DNA of 6,749 bases from Oribacterium sp. (GCA_017940955.1 JAGAXP010000121.1:1-6749); one strand, 5' to 3'; positions 1 through 6,240 are shown, counted from the first letter of the stretch. Notes: generated by a model not told the origin, from the letters alone. Translations and numbers: made by a program.

Positions 1-81
1 GCAGATAATTCTGATAGAGCCTTTACGCTTAATGACTTTGCATTTCTCGCAGATAGGCTTTACTGATGATCTTACCTTCAT
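1..81 (-). CDS. rpmJ: 50S ribosomal protein L36 (bL36), 5' part only
   Basis: The first 27 codons are present; the gene runs off the left edge of the window (full length in the family is about 37 residues). The protein starts [20 protein letters not shown] and reaches a third cysteine at residue 27. Cys11, Cys14 and Cys27 are three of the four zinc ligands of the C+ form; the fourth (His33 in most homologues) would lie outside. L36 is a small 50S protein that binds 23S rRNA near the L7/L12-stalk side. Ser at position 5 replaces the more usual Pro. An AAAGGGG ribosome binding site lies about 7 nt before the ATG. It follows infA at a 115-nt gap that contains a good promoter, and normally leads into rpsM-rpsK-rpsD-rpoA-rplQ. 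Identity is near certain despite truncation. Confidence 0.95.
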   Translation of the reverse strand, partial: MKVRSSVKPICEKCKVIKRKGSIRIIC

Positions 82-127
82 AGTAATTCCCCTTTCTAAT
101 AACGAATTCGAACAAAGTTGCCGTATT

Positions 128-156
128 ATTCTAACAAAAGCCTCTTTAATTGTAAA
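128..156 (-). promoter_or_regulatory. Putative sigma-A promoter for rpmJ and downstream genes
   Basis: On the minus strand the -35 hexamer TTTACA (151-156) is followed after exactly 17 nt by TAGAAT (128-133); each matches the consensus at 5 of 6 positions. The predicted start is near 121, giving a leader of about 40 nt that includes the rpmJ Shine-Dalgarno. This would let the rpmJ / alpha-operon segment be transcribed apart from the upstream spc genes. Seen in sequence only; AT-rich spacers give chance matches, so activity is inferred. Confidence 0.5.
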
Positions 157-179
157 GTGCTTTTTTAATTTAATTGTAA
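145..179. repeat. 11-bp direct repeat in infA-rpmJ spacer
   Basis: The plus-strand 11-mer TTTAATTGTAA occurs twice without mismatch, at 145-155 and 169-179, 24 nt apart start to start (a little over two helical turns). The first copy overlaps the -35 box of the putative rpmJ promoter and the second lies just upstream of it. It may be a protein-binding pair or simply low-complexity AT-rich sequence. Confidence 0.35.
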
Positions 180-196
180 GAATTACTTATACAGCT

Positions 197-415
197 TTAT
201 TTGTCTCTCCAGATGATCCTGCCCTTTGAAAGGTCATATGGTGATAACTCAATTGTTACCTTGTCACCCGGAAGAATTCTAATGTAATTCATACGAAGCT
301 TTCCGGAAATGTGTGCAAGTACCTGATGACCATTCTCAAGTTCTACCTGGAACATTGCGTTCGGAAGTTTTTCAATTACTTTACCAGTAATCTCAATTAC
401 ATCTGATTTTGACAT
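197..415 (-). CDS. infA: Translation initiation factor IF-1
   Basis: This 72-residue protein has exactly the usual IF-1 length. It is a single OB-fold (S1-type) domain spanning almost the whole chain, with the typical core [20 protein letters not shown] and the tail [21 protein letters not shown]-1 binds the 30S A site, close to the 16S rRNA decoding bases, and helps IF-2 and IF-3 select initiator tRNA. The start is supported by GAGGAG 7 nt before the ATG. It lies 37 nt after map. Many Firmicutes have a small KOW-domain (L14e-like) gene between map and infA; there is no room for it here. No unusual residues were noticed. Identification is secure. Confidence 0.97.
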   Translation of the reverse strand: MSKSDVIEITGKVIEKLPNAMFQVELENGHQVLAHISGKLRMNYIRILPGDKVTIELSPYDLSKGRIIWRDK

Positions 416-452
416 TCAGTTCTCCTCTTCATTATTTAATAATTTCTTCTTA

Positions 453-1205
453 TCAATTAACCAGACTTAGGATCTCAGGTCCATTCTCTGTAATAAGAAT
501 CGTATTTTCATAGTGGCATGAAAGGCTTCCGTCATCCGGAATAACCGACCAGCCATTCGGGCCTGTATGCACTTCCGGTGAACCCAGTGTAATCATGGGC
601 TCTACTGCAAGTACCATACCTGCACATAACTTTGGTCCTTTTCTATGGAGATCATAGTTTGGAACCTCGGGATCCATATGTATCTCACTTCCGATGCCGT
701 GTCCACAATAATCTGTTATGACTCCGCACCCCTGTGATTCAACGTAATTCCCGATGGTGGAACAGATATCATTTAAATGATTTCCTTCCACCGCCTGCTC
801 TGCACCCTTCCAGAATGCATCGTAGCAGACCTTCATAATTTTCTTCGCATCATCGGAGACATTACCCACTGCCCAGGTTCTGGTTGCATCTGAATTGTAA
901 CCGTGAAAACTTGTGCAGGTATCAATGGAAACAATATCGCCTTCTTTGAGAATGCGGCGTCTGTCCGGAATACCGTGAATTACTTCTTCATTTACGGAAA
1001 TGCAGCAGCATCCGGGGAAATCATACAGACCCTTCATGCTTGGGAAACCTCCAAGCTTACGCATGATCTTTTCTGCATACTCATCAAGCTCTCCGGTGCT
1101 TATGCCGGGCTTAATCTTCTCTCCGACTCTGTTATGCATTTCGCCGAGAATCTTTCCGGCTTCTCTCATCAATTCTATTTCTCGTTTTGATTTGATTTCT
1201 ATCAT
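453..1205 (-). CDS. map: Type I methionine aminopeptidase
   Basis: This cytosolic metalloenzyme removes the initiator methionine from nascent proteins whose second residue is small, after deformylation. The 250-residue length fits the short bacterial type Ia form without an N-terminal zinc-finger extension. All five metal ligands of the pita-bread fold are in place: Asp95 and Asp106 (11 apart, in IDTCTSFHGYNSD), His169 (CGHGIG), Glu202 (AVEPMI) and Glu233 (HYENT). The substrate-contacting His78 (VIHGIP) and His176 (SEIHMD) are also present. Three successive cysteines at 66-68 (PGCCCISVNE) are a minor oddity; many homologues have one or two there. The gene starts 54 nt after adk. Its ribosome binding site is weak (GGAAAGAAG upstream), suggesting translation below that of its neighbours or dependence on adk transcription. 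Identification is secure. Confidence 0.97.
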   Translation of the reverse strand: MIEIKSKREIELMREAGKILGEMHNRVGEKIKPGISTGELDEYAEKIMRKLGGFPSMKGLYDFPGCCCISVNEEVIHGIPDRRRILKEGDIVSIDTCTSFHGYNSDATRTWAVGNVSDDAKKIMKVCYDAFWKGAEQAVEGNHLNDICSTIGNYVESQGCGVITDYCGHGIGSEIHMDPEVPNYDLHRKGPKLCAGMVLAVEPMITLGSPEVHTGPNGWSVIPDDGSLSCHYENTILITENGPEILSLVN

Positions 1206-1259
1206 TTAATACTTCTTTCCGACTCAAACTTAGAAACTTATGATCTATCAAAAACATTA

Positions 1260-1904
1260 TTAATTCTCAAGAACCTTAACTACATCGTTAAATACTTCCT
1301 GAAGCTCTTTGGTACCGTCAACCTCACAGAAAACGCCTTCATTCTTATAATAAGAAATAAGTGGCTCAGTCTGCTTGTGGTAAACATTTAAACGATCCTG
1401 AACAGTCTCAGGTTTATCATCTGAACGGATGATAAGTTCGCTTCCGCATTTATCGCAAATGTTTTCCTTCTGAGGAGCTGCATATACGATATGATAGGTT
1501 GCACCGCATTTAGGACAGGCTCTTCTTCCTGACATACGTGTAAGAATTGCTTCATCAGGTACATTTATATCCAGAGCAAAATCGATCTTGTCTCCCTTAT
1601 CGGCAAGTGCCTTTGTAAGACTTTCTGCCTGAGGGATGGTACGTGGGAAGCCATCAAGTACATAGCCATCCTTGCAATCATCCTCGGCAATTCTGTCTAA
1701 AAGCATACCGATAGTAACTTCATCAGGAACCAGCTGTCCCTTGTCCATATATGACTTAGCTTTCATACCGAGTTCAGTTCCGCCTTTAATATTGGCTCTG
1801 AAAATGTCTCCGGTTGAAATATGAGGAATGCCAAACTTATCTGCGATTTTAATTGCCTGTGTGCCTTTGCCCGCACCGGGCGCTCCTAACATAACGATCT
1901 TCAT
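1260..1904 (-). CDS. adk: Adenylate kinase, zinc-LID (long) form
   Basis: Catalyses ATP + AMP to 2 ADP in the cytosol, balancing adenylate pools. The 214-residue product has the P-loop GAPGAGKGT (7-15), the AMP-binding region TGDIFR (31-36), DGFPRT (84-89) and a long LID domain. The LID carries Cys130-x2-Cys133 and Cys150-x2-Cys153, the structural zinc site typical of Gram-positive enzymes. The ATG at 1904 was chosen over an in-frame ATG at 1940 (12 codons longer). It has GGAGG 6 nt upstream, gives the canonical [10 protein letters not shown] start, and a promoter whose start point would be near 1925 lies between the two ATGs. It follows secY after a 179-nt spacer holding a hairpin and promoter elements, so adk-map-infA is probably partly transcribed on its own. 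Confidence 0.97.
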   Translation of the reverse strand: MKIVMLGAPGAGKGTQAIKIADKFGIPHISTGDIFRANIKGGTELGMKAKSYMDKGQLVPDEVTIGMLLDRIAEDDCKDGYVLDGFPRTIPQAESLTKALADKGDKIDFALDINVPDEAILTRMSGRRACPKCGATYHIVYAAPQKENICDKCGSELIIRSDDKPETVQDRLNVYHKQTEPLISYYKNEGVFCEVDGTKELQEVFNDVVKVLEN

Positions 1905-1931
1905 ATGAGGCCTCCATATAATGTTTTTCAA

Positions 1932-1960
1932 TTTATACATGTTAACGTAAATGTCTTCAA
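1932..1960 (-). promoter_or_regulatory. Putative sigma-A promoter for adk
   Basis: On the minus strand TTGAAG (1955-1960) and TATAAA (1932-1937) are separated by 17 nt, matching the consensus hexamers at 4 and 5 of 6 positions. The predicted start near 1925 would give a leader of only about 20 nt, just enough for the GGAGG at 1911-1915. Supports the downstream ATG for adk. Activity is inferred. Confidence 0.5.
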
Positions 1961-1970
1961 ATACGTTTAT

Positions 1971-2000
1971 TGTATAACGAGTAAACGCATTTTAGTTCAA
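1971..2000 (-). promoter_or_regulatory. Second, weaker promoter-like pair upstream of adk
   Basis: TTGAAC (1995-2000) and TATACA (1971-1976) on the minus strand are 18 nt apart, each 4 of 6 to consensus. One arm of the GTAAACGC inverted repeat (1981-1988) lies in the spacer between the two hexamers, so a protein bound there could affect this promoter. Low certainty. Confidence 0.25.
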
Positions 2001-2026
2001 TGAAATCAACATTTAATGGCGTTTAC
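1981..2026. repeat. 8-bp inverted repeat upstream of adk
   Basis: GTAAACGC at 1981-1988 and its exact reverse complement GCGTTTAC at 2019-2026 flank a 30-nt interval. A related ATACGTTTAT occurs at 1961-1970, so the AAACG core recurs three times in about 65 nt. It could be a spaced operator or a long-loop RNA stem in the secY-adk leader; nothing in the sequence decides between these. Confidence 0.35.
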
Positions 2027-2042
2027 GAGTATAAACACTTTT

Positions 2043-2079
2043 AGCCTCCCCGGAAAATAGTCCTGAGGAGGCTTTTGTT
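2043..2079. terminator. GC-rich hairpin after secY, terminator-like
   Basis: AGCCTCC (2043-2049) pairs with GGAGGCT (2067-2073), with partial extra pairing of CCGG and CCTG inside. The hairpin begins 10 nt after the secY stop. The T-rich tail (TTTTGTT, 2073-2079) lies on the plus-strand side. For the gene-sense transcript the stem is followed by AAAAGUGUUU, which is not a good U-tract. It therefore looks like an intrinsic terminator for antisense transcription, or a 3'-end stabilising / partial attenuating stem for secY mRNA. Confidence 0.4.
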
Positions 2080-2083
2080 ATGA

Positions 2084-3424
2084 TCAGTCGTTTAAAAATC
2101 CCTTGTAATTTCTTACAACCATCTGTGATTCAATAGCCTTAAGTGTCTCAAGCACAACTCCGATTATGATGATAAGCGAAGTACCCGCAAAAGATATACG
2201 ACCCACATTGAATACTCCCGAAACAAAGATCGGAACTATTGCAACGATTGCAAGGCCGGTTGCACCGATAAAAATGATATATTTAAGAATATTATCAAGA
2301 TAATCGCTGGTAGGCTTACCCGGACGAATACCCGGAATAAATCCACCCTGCTTCTTCATGTTATTTGCCACTTCCAAAGGATTGAAAGAAATGGAAGTGT
2401 AGAAATAAGCGAAGAAATACAGAAGTGCAATATAAACTATCAAACCAATGCTGTAGATAGGCTCATCAGGATTACACCATGAACCGGAATTAAGTCCCAT
2501 AAGGATCTTGCCCCATACTGTGCCGTAATCTACCTTCAGAACCTGTCCGATAACAACAGGCATGGTCATAAGTGAACTTGCAAAGATAACCGGCATAACG
2601 CTGGCCGTATTTACCTTAAGAGGAATTGATGAAGACTGACCTCCTACAAGACCTCTGCCCTGTACTCTACGGCTGTACTGAACCGGAATCTTACGTTCAG
2701 CATCAGTCAAAACGACTGTAAAAGCTACAAGAGCAATGATGCATGCAGCAATAATGATAGCTGCTACAACCATTGTCGCAACATTTTTCCCCTGTATGAA
2801 TCTAACATACAAAGTCTGAAAATCAGTAGGAATAGATGAAAGTATATTAAAAAGAAGAACCAGTGAAATACCGTTACCGATTCCCTTATCAGTTATCTGT
2901 TCACCAATCCACATGAGAAGTGCAGATCCTGTTGTCATTGTAATTACCGCAATAGCAACATCTGCAATCTTTCTCATCATGCTCGCATCAGCGTAACCGA
3001 TGAGAAGCCCCTGTCCACCGAATCCTACGGCCATCGCAGTTGACTCAATAAGAGCAAGTCCGATAGTCACATATCTTGTGTACTCAGTGAGCTTCTTTCT
3101 TCCCTCTTCACCATCCTTCTGTAACTCTTCAAGTGCAGGAATTGCAACTGTGAGGAGCTGGATGATGATGGATGAAGTAATATACGGTGTGATTGACAAT
3201 GCGAAGACCGACAGCTGCTCGAAAGAGCCACCGGTCATCGTATTAAACCAACCAAATGCATCATTATCAGCCATGCTTTTGAAAAGCTCGGCAAAATATC
3301 CTGAGTTTACACCCGGAATAGGAAGATTCGATCCAAACCTAATTACTACGAGCATAAGGAAAACGAATAAAAGTCTATCTCTTAAATCCTTTACCTTAAA
3401 TGCATTTAGTATTGATTTGAACAT
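2084..3424 (-). CDS. secY: Preprotein translocase subunit SecY
   Basis: This 446-residue protein is the channel-forming subunit of the SecYEG translocon in the cytoplasmic membrane; it works with SecA for secretion and with the ribosome/SRP for membrane insertion. Ten hydrophobic segments are visible near residues 16-36, 74-95, 117-136, 152-173, 183-199, 215-240, 273-293, 324-345, 381-402 and 411-429. The two family signatures are present: ALSITPYITSSIIIQLL (75-91) and MWIGEQITDKGIGNGIS (171-187). The cytosolic loop ERKIPVQYSRRVQGR (243-257) and the loop GFIPGIRPGKPT (361-372) are the usual ribosome/SecA-contact regions. The ATG overlaps the rplO TAA by one base (TAATG), with GAGGT 8 nt upstream, so translational coupling to rplO is likely. 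Gene is intact and ends with TGA. Confidence 0.97.
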   Translation of the reverse strand: MFKSILNAFKVKDLRDRLLFVFLMLVVIRFGSNLPIPGVNSGYFAELFKSMADNDAFGWFNTMTGGSFEQLSVFALSITPYITSSIIIQLLTVAIPALEELQKDGEEGRKKLTEYTRYVTIGLALIESTAMAVGFGGQGLLIGYADASMMRKIADVAIAVITMTTGSALLMWIGEQITDKGIGNGISLVLLFNILSSIPTDFQTLYVRFIQGKNVATMVVAAIIIAACIIALVAFTVVLTDAERKIPVQYSRRVQGRGLVGGQSSSIPLKVNTASVMPVIFASSLMTMPVVIGQVLKVDYGTVWGKILMGLNSGSWCNPDEPIYSIGLIVYIALLYFFAYFYTSISFNPLEVANNMKKQGGFIPGIRPGKPTSDYLDNILKYIIFIGATGLAIVAIVPIFVSGVFNVGRISFAGTSLIIIIGVVLETLKAIESQMVVRNYKGFLND

Positions 3425-3867
3425 TAGATTACCTCACAGGTTCCGCCTATAGCTTCGATCTTTTCCTTTGCTGATGCAGAGAAAGCTGTTAACTTAACAT
3501 TGAGCTTCTTTGTAAGTTCACCATTTCCAAGAAGCTTAACACCATCGTTAATCTTCTTGATGATTCCCTTGTTAAGAAGAGCCTCAATTGTAACTTCCTC
3601 ACCATCGTTGAACTTTGTCTCAAGAACAGAAAGGTTGATTCCTGTGATAACCTTAGAGTTAGGATCCTTGAATCCTCTCTTAGGAATACGTCTGAATAAA
3701 GGCATCTGACCACCTTCGAATCCTGGTCTTGGTGCTCCTGATCTTGCCTTCTGACCCTTATGGCCCTTACCGGCTGTCTTGCCATTTCCTGAACCATGGC
3801 CACGGCCACGTCTGAAGTTCTTTGACTGCTTAGCGCCGTCAGCCGGCTTTAAATTAGCTAACTCCAT
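3424..3867 (-). CDS. rplO: 50S ribosomal protein L15 (uL15)
   Basis: 147 residues, the usual bacterial length. The basic, glycine-rich N-terminal extension ([20 protein letters not shown], 19-38) threads into 23S rRNA, followed by [18 protein letters not shown] (49-66). The C-terminal globular part carries the L15 signature around [15 protein letters not shown] and [13 protein letters not shown] (111-142). L15 is a late-assembling 50S protein. The start is set by a strong AAGGAGG, 6 nt before the ATG. It starts 11 nt after the rpmD stop and overlaps the secY start by one base. A 106-codon reading frame in another phase of the same strand is a low-complexity shadow. Identification is secure. 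Confidence 0.97.
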   Translation of the reverse strand: MELANLKPADGAKQSKNFRRGRGHGSGNGKTAGKGHKGQKARSGAPRPGFEGGQMPLFRRIPKRGFKDPNSKVITGINLSVLETKFNDGEEVTIEALLNKGIIKKINDGVKLLGNGELTKKLNVKLTAFSASAKEKIEAIGGTCEVI

Positions 3868-3878
3868 TGTATGCCTCC

Positions 3879-4064
3879 TTAGATTTCTTCAACTTTTACA
3901 AGATGGTTAACTCTCTGAATCATACCTCTTGTAGCGCCATTGTCCTGAAGCTCTACTGTCTGACGAATCTTACGAAGACCAAGAGCCTGAACGGTTGCTC
4001 TCTGCTTAGGGATAGCACCGATTGGAGACTTTACAAGTGTAATCTTTAACTTCTTATCTGCCAT
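3879..4064 (-). CDS. rpmD: 50S ribosomal protein L30 (uL30)
   Basis: 61 residues, the normal size of the short bacterial L30. It begins [16 protein letters not shown] and contains the family pattern [20 protein letters not shown] (15-34) and [14 protein letters not shown] (47-60). The ATG at 4064 is preceded by GGGAGGG 8 nt upstream. An in-frame TTG at 4085 would add seven residues and overlap the rpsE stop, but it would put the Shine-Dalgarno inside the gene and give a non-homologous start, so it was rejected. It lies 17 nt after rpsE and 11 nt before rplO in the standard spc order S5-L30-L15-SecY. Confidence 0.96.
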   Translation of the reverse strand: MADKKLKITLVKSPIGAIPKQRATVQALGLRKIRQTVELQDNGATRGMIQRVNHLVKVEEI

Positions 4065-4081
4065 TACTTTACCCTCCCTGA

Positions 4082-4591
4082 TCAACCTGTGATCTCAGCT
4101 ACAGTTTTACCGCGAAGTGCAGCAAACTCCTCAGGTGTCTTCATTGAAGTAAGACCTGTGATTGTAGCAAGAACGACATTTGTCTTATTGTTTGAACCTA
4201 AAGACTTTGTACGGATATTTCTGATACCGGCAAGCTCAAGAACTGAACGTGCAGGACCACCAGCGATGATACCGGTTCCTTCAGGTGCCTTCTTAAGAAG
4301 TACTGTCGCACTTCCAAACTTACCTACATAATCGTGTGGTACAGACTTCTCTTCTGTTACAGGAATTGTAACGATAGACTTGCAAGCAGCCTCACGTGCC
4401 TTACGGATAGCCTCAGGAACCTCAACTGCCTTACCGATACCACAACCTACATGGCCATTGCCATCACCAACTACTACGAGAGCTGAGAATCTTACGGTAC
4501 GACCACCCTTTACAGTCTTCGCAACACGCTTGATGGCAACGACGTTGTCGTTTAATTCTAACTGATTTACATCAATTCTTTCACGCTTCAT
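4082..4591 (-). CDS. rpsE: 30S ribosomal protein S5 (uS5)
   Basis: 169 residues. The N-terminal dsRNA-binding-like domain (about 12-77) contains the loop [12 protein letters not shown] (24-35), the site of classical spectinomycin-resistance changes; its sequence looks wild type. The C-terminal domain has [21 protein letters not shown] (103-123) and [12 protein letters not shown] (129-140), both typical. S5 sits near the mRNA entry of the 30S, with S4, and contributes to decoding accuracy and mRNA unwinding. A GAGAGGAG ribosome binding site ends 10 nt before the ATG, slightly farther than in its neighbours. The gene starts 20 nt after rplR. Intact and secure. Confidence 0.97.
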   Translation of the reverse strand: MKRERIDVNQLELNDNVVAIKRVAKTVKGGRTVRFSALVVVGDGNGHVGCGIGKAVEVPEAIRKAREAACKSIVTIPVTEEKSVPHDYVGKFGSATVLLKKAPEGTGIIAGGPARSVLELAGIRNIRTKSLGSNNKTNVVLATITGLTSMKTPEEFAALRGKTVAEITG

Positions 4592-4611
4592 CTTGCTTGT
4601 TCTCCTCTCGA

Positions 4612-4974
4612 TTAGAATTCAAGGCCGGCTTCTCTGGCAGCATCTGCAAGAGCCTGAACCTTACCGTGATAAAGGAAACCACCTCTGTCAAATACAACAG
4701 TCTTAATTCCCTTAGCCATAGCCTTCTCAGCAATTGCCTTACCAACATACTGAGCAGCCTCAATGTTATTTGTAATTTCTAACTTTGCATCCTTATCAAG
4801 TGTTGAAGCAGCGCAAAGAGTGTTGCCTGCAACGTCATCGATAACCTGTGCATACATGTGCTTGTCAGATCTGAATACAGAAAGACGTGGTCTCTCTGGA
4901 GTACCAGATAAACGGTTTCTAAGTCTCTGGTGCTTCTTCTGGCGAAGTTCAGCCTTATTTCTCTTACTTACCAT
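4612..4974 (-). CDS. rplR: 50S ribosomal protein L18 (uL18)
   Basis: 120 residues, standard for bacteria. The basic N-terminal tail ([21 protein letters not shown]) is followed by [19 protein letters not shown] (29-47) and the C-terminal [24 protein letters not shown] (95-118), all diagnostic. L18 binds 5S rRNA with L5 and helps to dock it on the 50S central protuberance, so it is a functional partner of rplE at the right edge. The ATG has AGGAGG 8 nt upstream and lies 16 nt after the rplF stop. No anomalies. Confidence 0.97.
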   Translation of the reverse strand: MVSKRNKAELRQKKHQRLRNRLSGTPERPRLSVFRSDKHMYAQVIDDVAGNTLCAASTLDKDAKLEITNNIEAAQYVGKAIAEKAMAKGIKTVVFDRGGFLYHGKVQALADAAREAGLEF

Positions 4975-4990
4975 TTCACTTTCCTCCTAA

Positions 4991-5533
4991 TTATTTCTTA
5001 CCAGTCTTACCAACCTTACGTCTGATAACCTCTGTAGCATACTTGATACCCTTGCCCTTATATGGCTCCGGTCCTCTCTTGCTACGGATCTCAGCTGCGT
5101 ACTGACCAACTTTCTCCTTGTCAATACCCTTTACGAAGATTGTGTTTGTACCCTCGAGAACTGTCTCGACGCCCTCAGGATCTTCCATAGTTACAGGATG
5201 AGAATAGCCAAGTGTAAGTGTAAGAGTCTTACCCTGCTTAGCTGCTCTGTAACCAACACCGTTGATCTCGAGCTTCTTCTCAAATCCGTTAGTAACACCG
5301 TCTACCATGTTCTGGAGAAGTGCTCTTGTAAGTCCGTGAAGGGACTTCTCTTTCTTATTATCATTAGGTCTCTTAACAACAACTTCACCGTTGTTCTGCT
5401 CAAAAGTAAGCTCTGTAGCGAATGCCTTCTCAAGAGTTCCCTTAGGTCCCTTAACGGTTACGAGGTTGTTGTCCTTGATCTCAACAGTAACGCCTGCTGG
5501 GATAACTACCGGTAATTTTCCGATACGTGACAT
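4991..5533 (-). CDS. rplF: 50S ribosomal protein L6 (uL6)
   Basis: 180 residues in two repeated alpha/beta domains (about 1-80 and 81-170). It begins [15 protein letters not shown], and the C-terminal signature [16 protein letters not shown] (153-168) is intact. L6 lies near the factor-binding site and sarcin-ricin loop of the 50S. The start is supported by GAGGAG with a 7-nt gap to the ATG. It follows rpsH at 93 nt, clearly wider than the 11-20 nt gaps downstream, and precedes rplR by 16 nt. Intact, ordinary codon use by eye. Confidence 0.97.
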   Translation of the reverse strand: MSRIGKLPVVIPAGVTVEIKDNNLVTVKGPKGTLEKAFATELTFEQNNGEVVVKRPNDNKKEKSLHGLTRALLQNMVDGVTNGFEKKLEINGVGYRAAKQGKTLTLTLGYSHPVTMEDPEGVETVLEGTNTIFVKGIDKEKVGQYAAEIRSKRGPEPYKGKGIKYATEVIRRKVGKTGKK

Positions 5534-5575
5534 ACTATGTCTCCTCTCTCTTAAATTCTCTGTTATTAAACAGTT

Positions 5576-5619
5576 TTCAGATGTTTACAGTTACTTGCTT
5601 TGATGCTCTTTTATCTGAA
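5576..5619. repeat. 7-bp inverted repeat in rpsH-rplF spacer
   Basis: TTCAGAT (5576-5582) and ATCTGAA (5613-5619) are exact reverse complements around 30 nt within the 93-nt spacer. A small CTGTT-ATTA-AACAG hairpin lies next to it, near 5560-5573. Neither has a U-tract in the gene sense and I see no convincing promoter. The spacer may be only a structured translation leader for rplF. Confidence 0.2.
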
Positions 5620-5626
5620 TGGTCAA

Positions 5627-6028
5627 TTACCATACAAATGCAAGAACTTCTCCGCCAACGCCCTTTGCTCTTGCTTCACGATCAGTCATGATGCCCTGAT
5701 TTGTAGAAACAATTGCAATACCAAGTCCGCCAAGAACAGATGGCATATTCTCCTTGCCAGCGTATACACGAAGACCTGGCTTGGAAATTCTGCGAATGCC
5801 GCTGATGATCTTTTCGTTCTTTGTAGCGCCGTACTTAAGAGTTACCTTGATGTCCTTAAACTTACCGCCATCAACCAGCTCATACTTCTTGATGTAACCT
5901 TCATTTACAAGGATGTCAGCGATAGCTACTTTCATCTTTGATGATGGGATGGTTACTGTGTCATGCTTTGCAGTATTTGCGTTACGAATTCTTGTAAGCA
6001 TATCTGCGATTGGATCACTCATACTCAT
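5627..6028 (-). CDS. rpsH: 30S ribosomal protein S8 (uS8)
   Basis: 133 residues. The N-terminus [18 protein letters not shown] is typical, and the C-terminal half contains [12 protein letters not shown] (85-96) and the S8 signature [18 protein letters not shown] (103-120), ending [10 protein letters not shown]8 binds helix 21 of 16S rRNA as a primary 30S assembly protein; in E. coli it also represses the spc operon by binding its own mRNA. The first of two near ATGs (6028, not 6022) fits the Shine-Dalgarno better, though GAAAGG is 12 nt away, unusually far. The rpsH leader is a 339-nt spacer with its own promoter and a folded RNA, unlike any other gene here, so this gene is probably regulated separately. 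Confidence 0.97.
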   Translation of the reverse strand: MSMSDPIADMLTRIRNANTAKHDTVTIPSSKMKVAIADILVNEGYIKKYELVDGGKFKDIKVTLKYGATKNEKIISGIRRISKPGLRVYAGKENMPSVLGGLGIAIVSTNQGIMTDREARAKGVGGEVLAFVW

Positions 6029-6033
6029 TTTTA

Positions 6034-6081
6034 CGGATATCCTTTCTCAAATAGTATTAAAATAATTTTGTTATATATCCG
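6034..6081 (-). promoter_or_regulatory. Possible anti-Shine-Dalgarno pairing at rpsH
   Basis: In the minus-strand RNA CGGAUAU (6075-6081) is perfectly complementary to AUAUCCG (6034-6040), which directly follows the rpsH AAAGG and covers the spacer to the AUG. The upstream partner is also the 3' arm of the UCCGGA hairpin at 6076-6096, so the two structures cannot form together. This has the layout of a translational switch; function is inferred. Confidence 0.35.
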
Positions 6082-6096
6082 GAATAAATCCGGACA
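6076..6096 (-). ncRNA. UCCGGA hairpin at 3' end of rpsH leader
   Basis: UCCGGA (6089-6094) pairs with UCCGGA (6078-6083) across a 5-nt loop. In minus-strand RNA a G-U and a U-A pair extend it to 8 bp; on the plus strand the G-U would be an A-C mismatch. The next bases are AUAUAACAAAAUUAUUUU, too poor in U directly after the stem for a normal intrinsic terminator. Probably a regulatory stem within the rpsH leader. Confidence 0.45.
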
Positions 6097-6104
6097 AAGC
6101 AAAT

Positions 6105-6201
6105 GCCACGTCTCCAGGGTGTTCTCACTCGGTCAGTCCATCCTATCATAAAGATATGATGCTTAACCAAATGGTACTGTGTGAACAGTACTTCCTGTGG
6201 C
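6105..6201 (-). ncRNA. Candidate structured leader RNA upstream of rpsH
   Basis: In the minus-strand RNA a closing helix GCCAC (6197-6201) / GUGGC (6105-6109) is extended by AGG (6194-6196) / CCU (6116-6118) across a 6-nt bulge. Inside it are a 7-bp hairpin GUACUGU-UCAC-ACAGUAC (6174-6191) and an 8-bp helix AUUUGGUU (6165-6172) / GACCGAGU (6127-6134). The latter encloses a third hairpin AUCAUA-UCUU-UAUGAU (6145-6160). Three pairs of the 8-bp helix are U-G, which would be A-C on the other strand, so the RNA is most likely made from the minus strand. A promoter would start it near 6206, almost exactly at the closing helix. I do not recognise it as a known riboswitch, T-box or r-protein leader. 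An S8-binding autoregulatory site is one possibility. Confidence 0.5.
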
Positions 6202-6212
6202 GCAACATTTAC

Positions 6213-6240
6213 ATTATAACCATTTCTTTCCGGGTTTCAA
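6213..6240 (-). promoter_or_regulatory. Near-consensus sigma-A promoter for rpsH leader
   Basis: On the minus strand TTGAAA (6235-6240, 5 of 6) is followed after 16 nt by a perfect TATAAT (6213-6218). The predicted start is a G near 6206, which falls at the 5' foot of the folded RNA 6105-6201. This is the best promoter-like pair I found in the window. It would drive rpsH and the genes after it independently of rplE/rpsN. Confidence 0.6.

Noticed and set aside
32..229. 65-codon plus-strand reading frame across rpmJ and the infA spacer
   Set aside because: Crosses the rpmJ start and spacer on the opposite strand; no homology or start signals.
416..452. Expected KOW-domain (L14e-like) gene between map and infA
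   Set aside because: Only 37 nt lie between the two genes and they hold just the infA ribosome binding site; the gene is absent at this locus.
1226..1240. Short tandem repeat AAACTTA x2 in the adk-map gap
   Set aside because: Two 7-nt copies in AT-rich sequence are expected by chance and match no known signal.
3000..3452. 150-codon plus-strand reading frame opposite secY
   Set aside because: Antisense shadow of secY; no plausible ribosome binding site or recognisable protein.
3489..3809. 106-codon minus-strand reading frame inside rplO
   Set aside because: It lies in another phase of a clear L15 gene, is low in complexity (rich in Arg, Gln, Ser and Leu), and has no family resemblance.
4065..4085. 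TTG start extending rpmD by seven residues
   Set aside because: The extension encodes the GGGAGGG Shine-Dalgarno and is absent from typical L30 N-termini; ATG at 4064 fits better.
5600..5941. 113-codon plus-strand reading frame opposite rpsH
   Set aside because: Antisense shadow of a conserved gene; composition reflects the complement of S8 codons.
6076..6096. Intrinsic terminator after the folded RNA
   Set aside because: The stem is good but is followed by AUAUAACAAAA, not a U-tract, so a free-standing small RNA ending here is not supported.
6105..6201. Known classes considered for the rpsH leader (T-box, common riboswitches, hammerhead-like CUGA motif, 6S or SRP RNA)
   Set aside because: None of the conserved core sequences I know for these families is present; the CUGACCGAGUGAGAA stretch only superficially resembles a hammerhead core.
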